64,000 bases of DNA from UBA7803 sp041395905 (GCA_041395905.1 JAWKZP010000013.1:1-64000); one strand, 5' to 3'; shown: positions 42,927-52,435, counted from the stretch's first letter. Made by a program: numbers and translations. Notes: generated by a model not told the origin, from the sequence alone.

Positions 42927-43766
42927 CTAGGCCGCGCGGCGCGTCCTTCTGCGCCGCCCGCCGAGCCCACCGTCACGCTCCGGCGAGCGGGGATCGAACT
43001 CGTCGAGGCGTGATCGCAGGTAGCTGACGATCAGTTCGGTGGGATCCTCGAGCAACGCGCTGATGCCCTGGGTGCCGAACAGACGATTGAACTCCAGCAG
43101 ATACGGGTGGCCGTCCACCATGGCGACATCGAAGCCCGCGTGGTCGATGCCGAGCCTGCGGGCGAGGTCCTGCACCAGCGTCACGGCGGCCGGGGGCAGC
43201 GGACCTGCGATGGCGGTTCCGCCGCGTGCGACGTTGTTGTGAAACCCGTTTGCGGACTGCAGGCGCCAGTAGCCGCCGAGCACCCGCTCACCGATCACGA
43301 CGAGCCGCAGATCTCGATCTATGGGCAGATATTCCTGAGCGTAGAGCACGTCGGTGCGGGCGCAGTAGCCGAGCCAGTCTTCCCGGGTCTCGATCAGGAA
43401 CACGCCTTCGCCCATGCTGGCTTTGGGCAGCTTGGCGACGAACGGCAGCGTCAGCGCGTCCCAGATCCGCTCGGCGTGCTCGGGGCTGTTGCCGCGAATC
43501 AGCGTCTGCGGCACATGCGCGGGTGCCAGCGCCTCGAACACGCGAGTCATCTGCACCTTGTCGTGGCCGATCAGGTACGTCGCCAGGCTCGGGAAGATCC
43601 GCGCCTTGAAGCCGAAAACCAGCGCGTTGAGCTGCCAGAACTCGGGGTACAGCACCCAGTCGGCGGATTCGATGGCCTCCCGGTGGCCAAGGAAAAGCTC
43701 TGGTTTGAGGTACGTGTGAGGCGGAAACCTCAGGGTTCGCAGCGCGTCGAAACTGACCAGCTTCAT
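42927..43766 (-). CDS. ATP-grasp family ligase-like protein (RimK-like)
   Basis: 279 residues. After an N-terminal pre-ATP-grasp segment it shows YLIGHDKVQMTRVFEAL, PFVAKLPKASMGEGVFLIE (conserved Lys and Gly-rich loop), LYAQEYLPIDRDLRLVVIGE and FDVAMVDGHPYLLEFNRLFG, where Glu and Asn are the metal ligands. This is the RimK/glutathione-synthetase-type pattern, giving a carboxylate-amine ligase. The C-terminus is Arg-rich (GGRRRRTRRAA). A TATAAT element is just upstream, so it may have its own promoter. Partner and substrate are unknown. Confidence 0.8.
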   Translation of the reverse strand: MKLVSFDALRTLRFPPHTYLKPELFLGHREAIESADWVLYPEFWQLNALVFGFKARIFPSLATYLIGHDKVQMTRVFEALAPAHVPQTLIRGNSPEHAERIWDALTLPFVAKLPKASMGEGVFLIETREDWLGYCARTDVLYAQEYLPIDRDLRLVVIGERVLGGYWRLQSANGFHNNVARGGTAIAGPLPPAAVTLVQDLARRLGIDHAGFDVAMVDGHPYLLEFNRLFGTQGISALLEDPTELIVSYLRSRLDEFDPRSPERDGGLGGRRRRTRRAA

Positions 43767-43795
43767 ACACCACGGCGGTGAGTGGGAGGCGCCGG

Positions 43796-43823
43796 ATTAT
43801 AGTGAGGCGCCGGCGCCTGTACA
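43796..43823 (-). promoter_or_regulatory. Candidate promoter for the ATP-grasp gene
   Basis: On the minus strand TGTACA (43823-43818) and a perfect TATAAT (43801-43796) are separated by 16 bp. The spacer contains a perfect 14-bp palindrome, AGGCGCCGGCGCCT (43805-43818), that could be a repressor site. The -10 overlaps the stop codon of the preceding gene. Confidence 0.45.
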
Positions 43824-45455
43824 GAGGGCTTCCAGATCGTGCAGAAAGCGGTCCACCGCCGTCAGGTCTGCCATGTCCTGCACGAAGCGCGCCCCCGCGC
43901 TCGCTCGGCCGTCGGCATTCCCATTGCCTGGTCGCGGTTCCGGCAGGCTGCGCGCGAGCCGCGGCACACGGTCGCAGAGCAGCATGAGCGGCGCTACCAG
44001 ATCGGACTCGAGCACGATGCTGAGCAGCTGCACGGTCTCCCGCAGCTCGTCGAATGCCCCCGAGCGCGCCAGCTCCCGAATGTCCGGGGTGCTGAGCAGG
44101 GCATCCAGCTCCGCCCGCAGCCAGGGCCGCGCGCCGAGACGGTCGCGGAACGCCGGCCCGGAAAGCACCTCGAAAATCCGGGACGCGACCTGCAGCGGCA
44201 GCCGGCTGAGCAGGTGCCAGCCGATGCGGAACAGGCGCACCAGCCCGGGCTCGGATCGCAGGAACGGCAGGCACGCCTGGCTCGGATCCTCATCCTCGCG
44301 CAGATCGAGCCAGAGCAGGTAACTGCTGCCCAGGTTGCAGGCTGCCGTGACCAGCTCCGCGGCCTCGGCCTCACGCAGGCGCCGACCCTCGATCATCGCG
44401 CCCTGCATCAGCAGGTTGGCCAGGTAGGAGAGCTCGCCCATGCGTGCCTCGAGCGCCCCGGGATCGTCGCCCAGCTTGGCCAGGGCCTTGCGCAGCGGCA
44501 GCGTCGCGCGCGCGTCGGCGGGCCCGGACAGCCGCGGCTGATGGCCGGCGCGCAGCAGCTGATAGCGGTCGATCTCCCGCTCGAGCTGCTCGAGCTCGGC
44601 GTCCGTGATTTCGGTTCGTGCGGGCAGCGACGGCGGCGCGTCCGCAGCCGGCTGCTGAACACTGCCGCGGCCGCTGCCGGTTGCCGTGCTGGCGTTCTGG
44701 GCCCGGTCGCGGCGCGCGAAGTACTGCGCCGTTTCCAGGTCGTAGCCCGTTTCTTCGCAGAGCACGTCGAGTTCGGTCGCTGCGACCGTGCTGAGGAAGG
44801 TGCCGGCCATGGCCGCGGTGACGAAGCCGGCCTGCTCGCGCTGCTGCTCGCGCGCATGCGTGGCGTCGGCGTCCAGCACCCGTTCCTGGTCATCGTCACC
44901 GAGGTTCAGCATCGAATGGCGGAATGCCAGGCGCGCCAGCAGCGCTTCGAGAAAGTCCGGATACTCGTCCCATAGCGCGGTCAGCGCGCCCTGTACCGAT
45001 TCCCACTCGTCGTCGTAGCGGCTGCGTGCCAGATAGCTGCCGATCACCTGGGTGGTTTCGTCGACTGGCTCCTGCCATAGGTCGCTGGCCGTCACCACCA
45101 GGAGCTTCGAAAACGTGAGCGCGCAGAACGACTCGCCCAGATCGTGCAGCTTGTGGGCGATGAAGTTGTCGCCGATGTCGATCCACAGATCGAACCAGCG
45201 CAGCAGCTCCGGCACGCTCAGTCGCTCCGGATCTCCGGGTTGGCCGCTCGACCAGACGCTCTCCTCGACGAGGTGCGCTATCTGGGTGCTCGTGGCGTGG
45301 GCCACCAGCGCTGCGGCATCCTCGATGCCGACGTCATCGACCAGATTTTTCAGGGTCGCGGGTTCCATGCGCTGAACCAGCGCGGGCAGGGCCTCGGCGT
45401 CGGTCAGCGAATCAAGCAGAGCGCGCGGGGTCGCCGGCAGTTTCGAAGCGGGCAT
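43797..45455 (-). CDS. Large uncharacterised protein (DUF6178-like)
   Basis: 552 residues, soluble and helix-rich, with no signal peptide or membrane segment. Repeating Leu/Ala-rich helices (ATLKNLVDDVGIEDAAALVA near 33-52, FDLWIDIGDNFIAHKLHDLG near 88-107) suggest a helical repeat. I recall similar proteins under DUF6178, but that is from memory and tentative. A low-complexity stretch near 250-275 separates two halves. The ATP-grasp gene follows 30 bp later on the same strand. The function is unknown. Confidence 0.65.
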   Translation of the reverse strand: MPASKLPATPRALLDSLTDAEALPALVQRMEPATLKNLVDDVGIEDAAALVAHATSTQIAHLVEESVWSSGQPGDPERLSVPELLRWFDLWIDIGDNFIAHKLHDLGESFCALTFSKLLVVTASDLWQEPVDETTQVIGSYLARSRYDDEWESVQGALTALWDEYPDFLEALLARLAFRHSMLNLGDDDQERVLDADATHAREQQREQAGFVTAAMAGTFLSTVAATELDVLCEETGYDLETAQYFARRDRAQNASTATGSGRGSVQQPAADAPPSLPARTEITDAELEQLEREIDRYQLLRAGHQPRLSGPADARATLPLRKALAKLGDDPGALEARMGELSYLANLLMQGAMIEGRRLREAEAAELVTAACNLGSSYLLWLDLREDEDPSQACLPFLRSEPGLVRLFRIGWHLLSRLPLQVASRIFEVLSGPAFRDRLGARPWLRAELDALLSTPDIRELARSGAFDELRETVQLLSIVLESDLVAPLMLLCDRVPRLARSLPEPRPGNGNADGRASAGARFVQDMADLTAVDRFLHDLEALCTGAGASL

Positions 45456-45608
45456 GTGCGAACCTCGAGCAACGACGGGGGCGCGACGTTACGCGCGCGC
45501 GGCGGGACGCACAATGGTTTCATTCCAGCCGGAGTGTGAGAAACTATGTCGCGTACCAAACCGCATCGGGGCAGGCCCCGCCGGCGCCACAGGTTCCCCG
45601 CGGCCGTC

Positions 45609-47378
45609 TCAGAATGGCCATATCCTCGGCGCCAGAGCGACCGCGACGGCGCCTACCAGAAGATTCAGCGGTATGCCGATGCGCAGATAGTCAGCGAAGC
45701 GGTAGCCCCCCGGCCCGTACACCATCATGTTGGTCTGATAGCCTATGGGCGTGGCAAAGCTCGCCGACGCAGCGATCATCACCACGGCTGCGAAAGGCCA
45801 CAGGCTCACACCGAGCCCTGCCGCGGTGGCCTGCGCAATGGGAAACACCAGCACCGCGGCGGCATTGTTGGTGATCACCTCGGTGAACGTGCTGGTGATC
45901 AGATAGACGGCGATCAGCGCCAGCCAGGGGTTGTCCCCGGCCAGGGCTATCCACCAACCGGCGATGGCGGCAGCGGCGCCGGACACGCTCAACGCCTGAC
46001 CCAGCCCCAGCGATGCGGCGATGGCCGTCACTACCGACCAGTCCACGCGGGCCCGGGCCGTGCTGACGCTGACGCACCGGGTCGCCAGCATCAGACCCGC
46101 GGCGATCAGTGCCGCTTCCAGCATGCTCAGCACGCCGAGCGCCGCGCTGGCCACCATCGCGGCGAGTATCGCCAGAGACAGCCAGGCGCGGTCGTGGCGC
46201 GGCAGGCTCGCGTCCTGGACTTCGCTCACCAGCAGAAAATCGCTGGAATTGCGCTGCCGCTCGAGAAACGACGGCCGTGACTCGAGCAGCAGCGTATCGC
46301 CCGGACGGATCTCTATCTCGCCGATCTTGCCGCGGATGCGCTCGCCGTTGCGGGCGGCTGCGATCACCACCGCGTCGTAGCGGGTGCGGAAGCGGCCGTC
46401 GCGGATGCCGCCGCCGGCTATGGGGCAGCTCGGAGAGATCACCACCTCGAAGATGCGCCGCTCGGCGCGCGGGGCGTCGAGCTTGAACAGCTGATCGGGC
46501 GCCGGCACCAGCCCGCGCATGCGCAGCAGCTCCACCATGGATTCCACCACCCCGACGAACAGCAGCCGGTCGCCCGCCTGCAGGCGCACGGCGCGCGACA
46601 CGGCCGGCAGCACCATGTTGCCGCGTTCGATCTCGGCCAGGTAGGCGTCCGGCAGGTTGCGCAGCCCGGCCTCCTCCAGATTTCTGCCGATGAGCGGGCT
46701 GCCGGCCTCGAGCAGCATTTCCAGCGTGTACTCCCTGGACCGCTCGGGTTGACGCAGCGGCGGCCGGCGGTCGGGCAGCAGCCACCAGCCGGTGCCGAGG
46801 ATGAACAGGATGCCGACGATGGCAACCGGCAGTCCGAGCCTGCCGATCTCGAAAAAGCCCATGGGCCCGAGGTCGGTGGTGCGCTCGATCAGACCATAGA
46901 CGATGAGATTGGTGGAGGTGCCGATGGCGGTGAGCAGCCCGCCGAGAATGGCCGCGTAGCTCAACGGGATCATCAGTCGCGATACCGGCAGACGCAGGCG
47001 CCGGGCCCACTCCTCGATGAACGGCACCAGCATGGCGACCACGGGCGTGTTGTTGAGGAATGCCGACAGGCCGGTGACCGGAAGCATGAGCCGCAACTGC
47101 GCGGAGGTGACGGAGGTAGGACGCCCGAGCAGCCGCGTGCCCACCGCATGGATGCCGCCGGTCTCCATCAGCCCCGCCGCGACCACGTACAGCACTGCGA
47201 CGGTAGCCAGGGCCGGGTTGCTCAATCCCTCCAGGGCCTGCATCGGCGTCAGTGCCCCACAGACCATGAGCAGCGTGAGGGCACCGATCAGAATGAGGTC
47301 CGGCGCAATGCGCGTGGCGATCAGGGTGCCGACCGTGCCGGCGATGATCGCGACCGTTATCCAGGCTTCGGGGCTCAA
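45609..47378 (-). CDS. SLC13-type permease with TrkA-C (RCK_C) domains
   Basis: 589 residues starting at a TTG (47378), the first available start. Two membrane halves flank a soluble centre. The first half ends in TAIGTSTNLIVYGLIE; the last half has ALIAVYLITSTFTEVITNNA and the sodium/anion motif ASFATPIGYQTNMMVYGPGG. Two TrkA-C-like domains lie near 210-380 (GRNLEEAGLRNLPDAYLAEI, then RPGDTLLLESRPSFLERQRN). Relatives move sulfate, citrate or other anions. It is 81 bp behind the FO synthase gene, so it may be the last gene of the F420 operon. Confidence 0.87.
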   Translation of the reverse strand: MSPEAWITVAIIAGTVGTLIATRIAPDLILIGALTLLMVCGALTPMQALEGLSNPALATVAVLYVVAAGLMETGGIHAVGTRLLGRPTSVTSAQLRLMLPVTGLSAFLNNTPVVAMLVPFIEEWARRLRLPVSRLMIPLSYAAILGGLLTAIGTSTNLIVYGLIERTTDLGPMGFFEIGRLGLPVAIVGILFILGTGWWLLPDRRPPLRQPERSREYTLEMLLEAGSPLIGRNLEEAGLRNLPDAYLAEIERGNMVLPAVSRAVRLQAGDRLLFVGVVESMVELLRMRGLVPAPDQLFKLDAPRAERRIFEVVISPSCPIAGGGIRDGRFRTRYDAVVIAAARNGERIRGKIGEIEIRPGDTLLLESRPSFLERQRNSSDFLLVSEVQDASLPRHDRAWLSLAILAAMVASAALGVLSMLEAALIAAGLMLATRCVSVSTARARVDWSVVTAIAASLGLGQALSVSGAAAAIAGWWIALAGDNPWLALIAVYLITSTFTEVITNNAAAVLVFPIAQATAAGLGVSLWPFAAVVMIAASASFATPIGYQTNMMVYGPGGYRFADYLRIGIPLNLLVGAVAVALAPRIWPF

Positions 47379-47459
47379 GTGGGATCCGCGGTCAGGGTCG
47401 CTGGCATGGCGGCTGCATCCGCTCGCGTGGCGCGCCAGCGCTGTGCGCCGGCATTGCGC

Positions 47460-49937
47460 TCAATCGACTTCCACTGCCTCGATGAGGCCCGGACGCAGCA
47501 GCGGTCCCGAGCGTTTGCGCTCGTAGCGGCGCGCCGGCGTGTTGACGATCTCGCTCAGCTCGCCCGCGGCCAGCCCCACCTGGATGCGCTCTTCGCTGGC
47601 ATCCTCGTACAGCGTGGTGCGCTGACGGGGCGTACGCTGCATGCTGCGGATCATCTCCATCATCTGCTGCGGTGAGGTTTCCTGCCCGTGGGTGGTGCCC
47701 GCGGCCCGGCTGATGCTCTCGTTCATGAGGGTACCGCCCAGATCGTTGCAGCCGGCGTCCAGGCAGGCTTTGATGCCCGCGTAGCCCATCTTCACCCAGC
47801 TGGTCTGAATGTTCCCGATGTGCGGGTGCAGGGTCAGTCGGGCCACGGCATGCATCAGCAGCGCCTCGCGGAAGGTGGGGCCCCTGCGCGCCTTGCCTTT
47901 CAGATACATGGGCGCCTCCATGTGCACGAACGGCAGCGGCACGAACTCGGTGAAGCCGCCGGTGCGCATCTGCAGATCGCGTACGCGGATCAGGTGCCGT
48001 GCCCAGTGCTCGGGACGCTCGACGTGGCCGTACATGATGGTTGCCGTGGTGCGGAATCCCGCCCGGTGGGCTGCTTCCATCACCTCGAGCCATTGGCTCG
48101 TGTTGATCTTGTCGGCGCAGATGATCTGGCGGACCTCGTCGTCGAGGATCTCGGCTGCGGTGCCGGGCAGCGTGCCCAGCCCGGCGTCCTTCAGACGTGT
48201 CAGGTAGCTGTCGAGGTCCAGGTTCGACGTGGCCGCGCCCTGCCAGACTTCCAGCGGCGAGAACGCGTGAACGTGCATGCCCGGCACGGCTTCCTTTACC
48301 GCCTGCAGGATGCCGACGTAGGTTTCACCCGTGTACTCGGGGTGAATGCCGCCCTGCATGCACACTTCGGTCGCGCCGCGATCCCAGGCCTCGCGGGTGC
48401 GGCGCTGAATCTCTTCGTGCGACAGATCGTAGGGCCGCCCGCGCAGGTTTTCCGACAGCTTGCCCTTGGAGAAGGCGCAGAACTGACACTTGAAATAGCA
48501 GATGTTGGTGTAATTGATGTTGCGGTTGACGACGAAGCTGACGGTGTCGCCACTCACCTCGCGTCGCAGCGCATCGGCCGCCCGCACCACGGCGCTGAAA
48601 TCGTCGCCACGGGCAGCAAACAGTCGCACGATCTCGGCCTCTGTCAGCGACTCTCCGGCGCCGGCCCGATCCAGTATGCGTGCGAGGTCCGGCGACACGC
48701 TGCGTGGCTGTGCCGTCACGGCGGCCAGCACGTCCGCCGGTGGCGCCACCTCGGCACCCGGACACCAGTCGTCGGTGCGCGGCAGTCCTTCGGCATCGAC
48801 CAGTTCGAGCACGCGCTCGTGCAGGGCTGGGTCCACCCAGGTATCGAGGTCGCGCGCGTAGGCCGGGTAAACCGTCAGCCGCTCGTGCAGATGCTTGCCC
48901 GCGGCAGCGGTTTCCCGGGCCAGCTCATCCAGATGCGGCCAGGGCGCTTCGGGGTTGACGAAATCCGGTGTCAGCGGCGACACGCCGCCCCAGTCGTTGA
49001 TACCGGCGCAGACGAGCTGAGGCAGCACGCCCGGGCTGAGATTGGGGGGCGCCTGCACGCTCATGCCGGCGCCGAACAGGATGCGCGCGACGGCGATGGT
49101 CCACAGCAGCTCGTTCAGGTCCGGTTCCGGCGCATGGGCCATCTTGGTTTCCGGCTTGGCGCGGAAGTTCTGGACGATGATTTCCTGTATGTGTCCGTAG
49201 CGCTCGTGCACGTCACGGATTGCCAGCAGCGACTCCACGCGCTCGCGCCGGGTCTCGCCTATGCCGATGAGAATGCCGGTGGTGAAAGGGATCCGGGCCT
49301 TGCCGGCATCGATCAGCGTCTGGATGCGCACTGCCGGGACCTTGTCCGGGGAACCGTAGTGGGGCATGCCCTTCCCGCACAGCCGGTCGGACAGCGATTC
49401 CAGCATGATCCCCATGGACGGCGACACCGGGCGCAGCCGCGCAAGCTCGTCGGGCGTCATGGTGCCGGGGTTGAGGTGCGGCAGCAGCCCGGTCTCTTCG
49501 AGCACGCGCCTGGCTACGTGCTCTAGATAGTCGAGCGTGGACTGGAAGCCCATGGCGTCCAGCGCCTCGCGGGCCGCGCGGTAGCGCAGCTCCGGCTTCT
49601 CGCCCAGGGTGAACAGGGCTTCCTTGCAGCCCTGGCTGGCTCCGTGCCGGGCGATCTCGAGCACCTCGTCCACGGTCATGAAGGGTGCTTTCAGCTTCCG
49701 CGGCACCTGCGCGAACGTGCAGTAGTGACAAACGTCGCGGCACAGGTGGGTGAGCGGGATGAACACCTTGCGCGAGTAGGTGACCAGATTGTGAAACCCC
49801 GTATCGCGCAGCTCTGCCGCGAGCGCGGCCAGGGCGGCCGTGTCTTCCACGTCGGCCAGGGCAAGCGCCTGCCGGTGATCGGGTAGGGTGCCGGTTCGGG
49901 CCAGATCCTTCAATTGCTGCAGCAGGTCGTTGCTCAT
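47460..49937 (-). CDS. fbiC: Bifunctional FO synthase (CofG-CofH fusion, FbiC-type)
   Basis: 825 residues from the ATG at 49937; an in-frame ATG at 49997 would overlap cofC and is an alternative. Two radical-SAM halves are fused. The CofG half has Cys66, Cys70 and Cys73 in CRDVCHYCTF; the CofH half has Cys480, Cys484 and Cys487 in CYFKCQFCAFSKGK. Each binds a [4Fe-4S] cluster. The enzyme makes the deazaflavin FO from tyrosine and 5-amino-6-ribitylamino-uracil. CofG and CofH are separate in archaea; the fusion is the actinobacterial-type FbiC arrangement. Confidence 0.95.
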   Translation of the reverse strand: MSNDLLQQLKDLARTGTLPDHRQALALADVEDTAALAALAAELRDTGFHNLVTYSRKVFIPLTHLCRDVCHYCTFAQVPRKLKAPFMTVDEVLEIARHGASQGCKEALFTLGEKPELRYRAAREALDAMGFQSTLDYLEHVARRVLEETGLLPHLNPGTMTPDELARLRPVSPSMGIMLESLSDRLCGKGMPHYGSPDKVPAVRIQTLIDAGKARIPFTTGILIGIGETRRERVESLLAIRDVHERYGHIQEIIVQNFRAKPETKMAHAPEPDLNELLWTIAVARILFGAGMSVQAPPNLSPGVLPQLVCAGINDWGGVSPLTPDFVNPEAPWPHLDELARETAAAGKHLHERLTVYPAYARDLDTWVDPALHERVLELVDAEGLPRTDDWCPGAEVAPPADVLAAVTAQPRSVSPDLARILDRAGAGESLTEAEIVRLFAARGDDFSAVVRAADALRREVSGDTVSFVVNRNINYTNICYFKCQFCAFSKGKLSENLRGRPYDLSHEEIQRRTREAWDRGATEVCMQGGIHPEYTGETYVGILQAVKEAVPGMHVHAFSPLEVWQGAATSNLDLDSYLTRLKDAGLGTLPGTAAEILDDEVRQIICADKINTSQWLEVMEAAHRAGFRTTATIMYGHVERPEHWARHLIRVRDLQMRTGGFTEFVPLPFVHMEAPMYLKGKARRGPTFREALLMHAVARLTLHPHIGNIQTSWVKMGYAGIKACLDAGCNDLGGTLMNESISRAAGTTHGQETSPQQMMEMIRSMQRTPRQRTTLYEDASEERIQVGLAAGELSEIVNTPARRYERKRSGPLLRPGLIEAVEVD

Positions 49938-49971
49938 GGCGGTTCGTTTCGCTGAAAGTGCCTGATTCTGC

Positions 49972-50646
49972 TCAGGCTTCGGTTGGTCGCTGGCCATTAT
50001 GGGCTGCGCCCAGGCGGCTTGCTATACCGGTTTTGTCTAAGTACGTACCGGTCTGAGTGGCGGGTCCGCGGGCCAGCAACTGGCGCAGATCCGCCGGCGT
50101 GTCTATGTCCAGAGCGAAGCGTGCCGAGGGCGCCACCTGCGGCGTGACACCGGCGGCGAAGGCGGCGTCGACATGCGGCCTGAAGCTGCGGCCGTCGAAG
50201 CGGAACTCGATACGTTCCGGCGGCGAGCAGATCAGGCAGTTCGTACCCAGATGCTCGTCATCGGGTATCACGGTGACGGACTCGTGCTGCTCGAGCACGC
50301 TGTCGATCTCTTCCGCGGCGATGAGCGGCACGTCTGCGGGCACGATCATCACGCCCTCGGCATGGAAGTGCTCCACCAGATAGTCGCGAGCCTGGGTCAG
50401 CGCCTGGGACAAATCGGCACCGGGGCTTTCGGCAAACCGTTCGGTGCCGAACGCCTGGGCCAGGGCATCCGCCTCCGGGGTGCGCGATACGATCAGAATG
50501 CCGGTCAGGCGCTTGCTGCGCGACAGCGCCGTCAGCACGTCCCGGGCCATGGCCAGCATCAGCGCCCGCCGTTCCTCGAGCGTGAGCACGCTGGCGAGGC
50601 GCTGCTTTGCCTGATCGAACGTCTTTATGGGCACGATAGCCCACAT
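49972..50646 (-). CDS. cofC: 2-phospholactate (or PEP/3-phosphoglycerate) guanylyltransferase CofC
   Basis: 224 residues with the nucleotidyltransferase pattern: MWAIVPIKTFDQAKQRL, VMIVPADVPLIAAEEIDSVL and VIPDDEHLGTNCLICSPPER, ending ALDIDTPADLRQLL. It joins GMP to a phospho-acid to give the lactyl-type donor for CofD. The acid differs by organism: 2-phospholactate in archaea, PEP in mycobacteria, and 3-phosphoglycerate in Mycetohabitans. The choice cannot be made from the sequence by eye. It sits between cofD and the FO synthase. Confidence 0.9.
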   Translation of the reverse strand: MWAIVPIKTFDQAKQRLASVLTLEERRALMLAMARDVLTALSRSKRLTGILIVSRTPEADALAQAFGTERFAESPGADLSQALTQARDYLVEHFHAEGVMIVPADVPLIAAEEIDSVLEQHESVTVIPDDEHLGTNCLICSPPERIEFRFDGRSFRPHVDAAFAAGVTPQVAPSARFALDIDTPADLRQLLARGPATQTGTYLDKTGIASRLGAAHNGQRPTEA

Positions 50647-50700
50647 GGCGGCGGCTTCCCCCCTCTCGCGTCGTCGTCTGTGTCGCCTCGCGCGCCGCGC

Positions 50701-51630
50701 TCAGCGCAGCGTCCCGATCCACTCCAGGGTGTGCCGGGCGAGGTCGATCCGGTCCTGCAACGTTAGCATGACGGTCTGGGTGACGACAGTCGGCACGTCC
50801 AGCGTCCCGTGCAGCGCGCGGTCCTGCTCATCGAGCACGAATCCGTCGAGCAGATCGCCATAGTGTGCCGCAACCTGGTGAGCCGTTGCTGGTACCTGCA
50901 GCTCACGCATCATCTTCGCCGTCGGGCCCTTGATGGCGGTGCCGCCGACGATGGGGGAAACCGCGACTACCGGCGCTGTCGCGTTGCGCAGCGCCGCCCG
51001 CATGCCGGGCAGGTTGAGCAGCGGGTCGACGGAGACGAAAGGATTGGATGGGCAGATGACGATGCCGTCCGCGGCTTCGATGGCTGCCAGGATCGCGGGA
51101 TTGGGCCGGGCCGTATCGATCCCGGCAAACTCGAACCCGGTGACTTCCGGCTCGCAGCGGTCGCGTACGAAGTAGTGCTGAAACGCCAGCGGGCCGTCGG
51201 CGGTATGCACCAGGGTGCGTACCGGGTCGTCGGACATGGGCAGAATCTGGTGCCGTGCGCCCAGGGCGGCTGCTATGACCCGGGTCGCCTCGGTGCGTGT
51301 GGCGCCGCCGGCCAGAAGTTGAGTACGGCGGACGTGAACGGCCAGGTCGCGGTCGCCGAGCCGGAACCAGGTCTCGCCGCCGAGCGCCTCCAGGGCGCCC
51401 ATGAACTGCCAGGACTCGCCCTCGCGCCCCCAGCCCGTCTCGGGGTTGGCGAGGCCGGCAAGGGTGTAGGCGAGGGTGTCGATGTCCGGGCAGATCTCGA
51501 GGCCCAGATGGGTGAAATCGTCGCCGGTGTTGACCGCGAACGTCACCTCGTCGGGGCCCAGCTGGTGGGCGAGCCCCAGGGCCAGCTTCGCGCCGCCGAC
51601 GCCGCCGGTGATGGCGACGATGCGGGGCAT
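50701..51630 (-). CDS. cofD: 2-phospho-L-lactate transferase CofD (FbiA)
   Basis: 309 residues. It opens RIVAITGGVGGAKLALGLAH (nucleotide-binding loop) and has FAVNTGDDFTHLGLEICPDI, IVICPSNPFVSVDPLLNLPG and VVAVSPIVGGTAIKGPTAKM, all CofD/FbiA signatures. It transfers the phospho-acid moiety from the GDP donor to FO, forming F420-0 or its dehydro form. The start ATG overlaps the cofE TGA (TGATG), so translation is coupled. Length is typical of the family. Confidence 0.93.
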   Translation of the reverse strand: MPRIVAITGGVGGAKLALGLAHQLGPDEVTFAVNTGDDFTHLGLEICPDIDTLAYTLAGLANPETGWGREGESWQFMGALEALGGETWFRLGDRDLAVHVRRTQLLAGGATRTEATRVIAAALGARHQILPMSDDPVRTLVHTADGPLAFQHYFVRDRCEPEVTGFEFAGIDTARPNPAILAAIEAADGIVICPSNPFVSVDPLLNLPGMRAALRNATAPVVAVSPIVGGTAIKGPTAKMMRELQVPATAHQVAAHYGDLLDGFVLDEQDRALHGTLDVPTVVTQTVMLTLQDRIDLARHTLEWIGTLR

Positions 51631-52418
51631 CAGCGGAACATGTCCTCTTCCAGCGGCCGCACGCTCGCCTGCGCCGGGTCGTCGGCCGCTTCGGGTGGAA
51701 AGCCGCGGATCAACGCGACCGGCGTTTTCTCGGTGGTTTCGCCCATGATCAGCGTCGCCATGGTCGCCAGAGCGTCGGCGCGGTTGATCAGGGTCACTTT
51801 GAGCTCGCGGCCGAACATGTCGTGACCGCCGCGGCGATCGTCGAGCACCCGGATACCCGAGCAGCCGATGGCGCTGCCGATGGTGCCGAGCCGCCAGGGC
51901 CGGTTGCTGCTGTCCGTGATGATTACGCCGAGGCGCGCGTCGAAGCGCCGTTCGAGCGCCGCGCGCAGACGGGCCGCGGAAGCGTCAGGGTCCACCGGCA
52001 GCAGCAGCGCGCGTTCGTCGCCATCCGCGTGGGCGATGTTGGACTGGTCGATCCCCGCATTGGCGCCCACCAGCCCGAGCCGGTGCCGCACGATCAGCAC
52101 CCCGGGCTTCTTGCGCAGCACCTCGGTGGACTCCTGCAGCACCAGTTCCACCAGGCGCGGGTCCTTGTCGGTTTCCAGGGCCAGGGCGGATGCCTGCGGA
52201 CCCGGGGTGACGTCGCTGAGGCGGATCAGGCGACCTTCTGCCTTGGAGACGATCTTCTGCGCGACGCAGAGCACGTCGCCGTCGACCAGAGCGATGCCGG
52301 CGGCGTCCAGGGCCGCGCCGATGAGCGCGTTCAGATCGTCACCGGGCTCCACCAGAGGAATGCCCGGGAGCGCCTGCACGGAAATCGCAGCGGTCGTTGC
52401 AGAGGCCGGTTGCGGCAT
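51630..52418 (-). CDS. cofE: F420-0:gamma-glutamyl ligase CofE
   Basis: 262 residues. It has DVLCVAQKIVSKAEGRLIRL, GLVGANAGIDQSNI, VIITDSSNRPWRLGTIGSAI and ALATMATLIMGETTEKTPVA, matching CofE and the N-terminal half of FbiB. It adds glutamates to F420-0 with GTP. Unlike mycobacterial FbiB (about 450 residues), it has no C-terminal FMN-dependent reductase domain, and no such protein is recognisable in the operon. It lies 17 bp behind npdG and overlaps cofD. Confidence 0.93.
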   Translation of the reverse strand: MPQPASATTAAISVQALPGIPLVEPGDDLNALIGAALDAAGIALVDGDVLCVAQKIVSKAEGRLIRLSDVTPGPQASALALETDKDPRLVELVLQESTEVLRKKPGVLIVRHRLGLVGANAGIDQSNIAHADGDERALLLPVDPDASAARLRAALERRFDARLGVIITDSSNRPWRLGTIGSAIGCSGIRVLDDRRGGHDMFGRELKVTLINRADALATMATLIMGETTEKTPVALIRGFPPEAADDPAQASVRPLEEDMFR

Positions 52419-52435
52419 GTCGGCGTGTCTCGCGG

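Noticed and set aside
47688..49526. 612-residue plus-strand frame
   Set aside because: Antisense shadow of the FO synthase gene.
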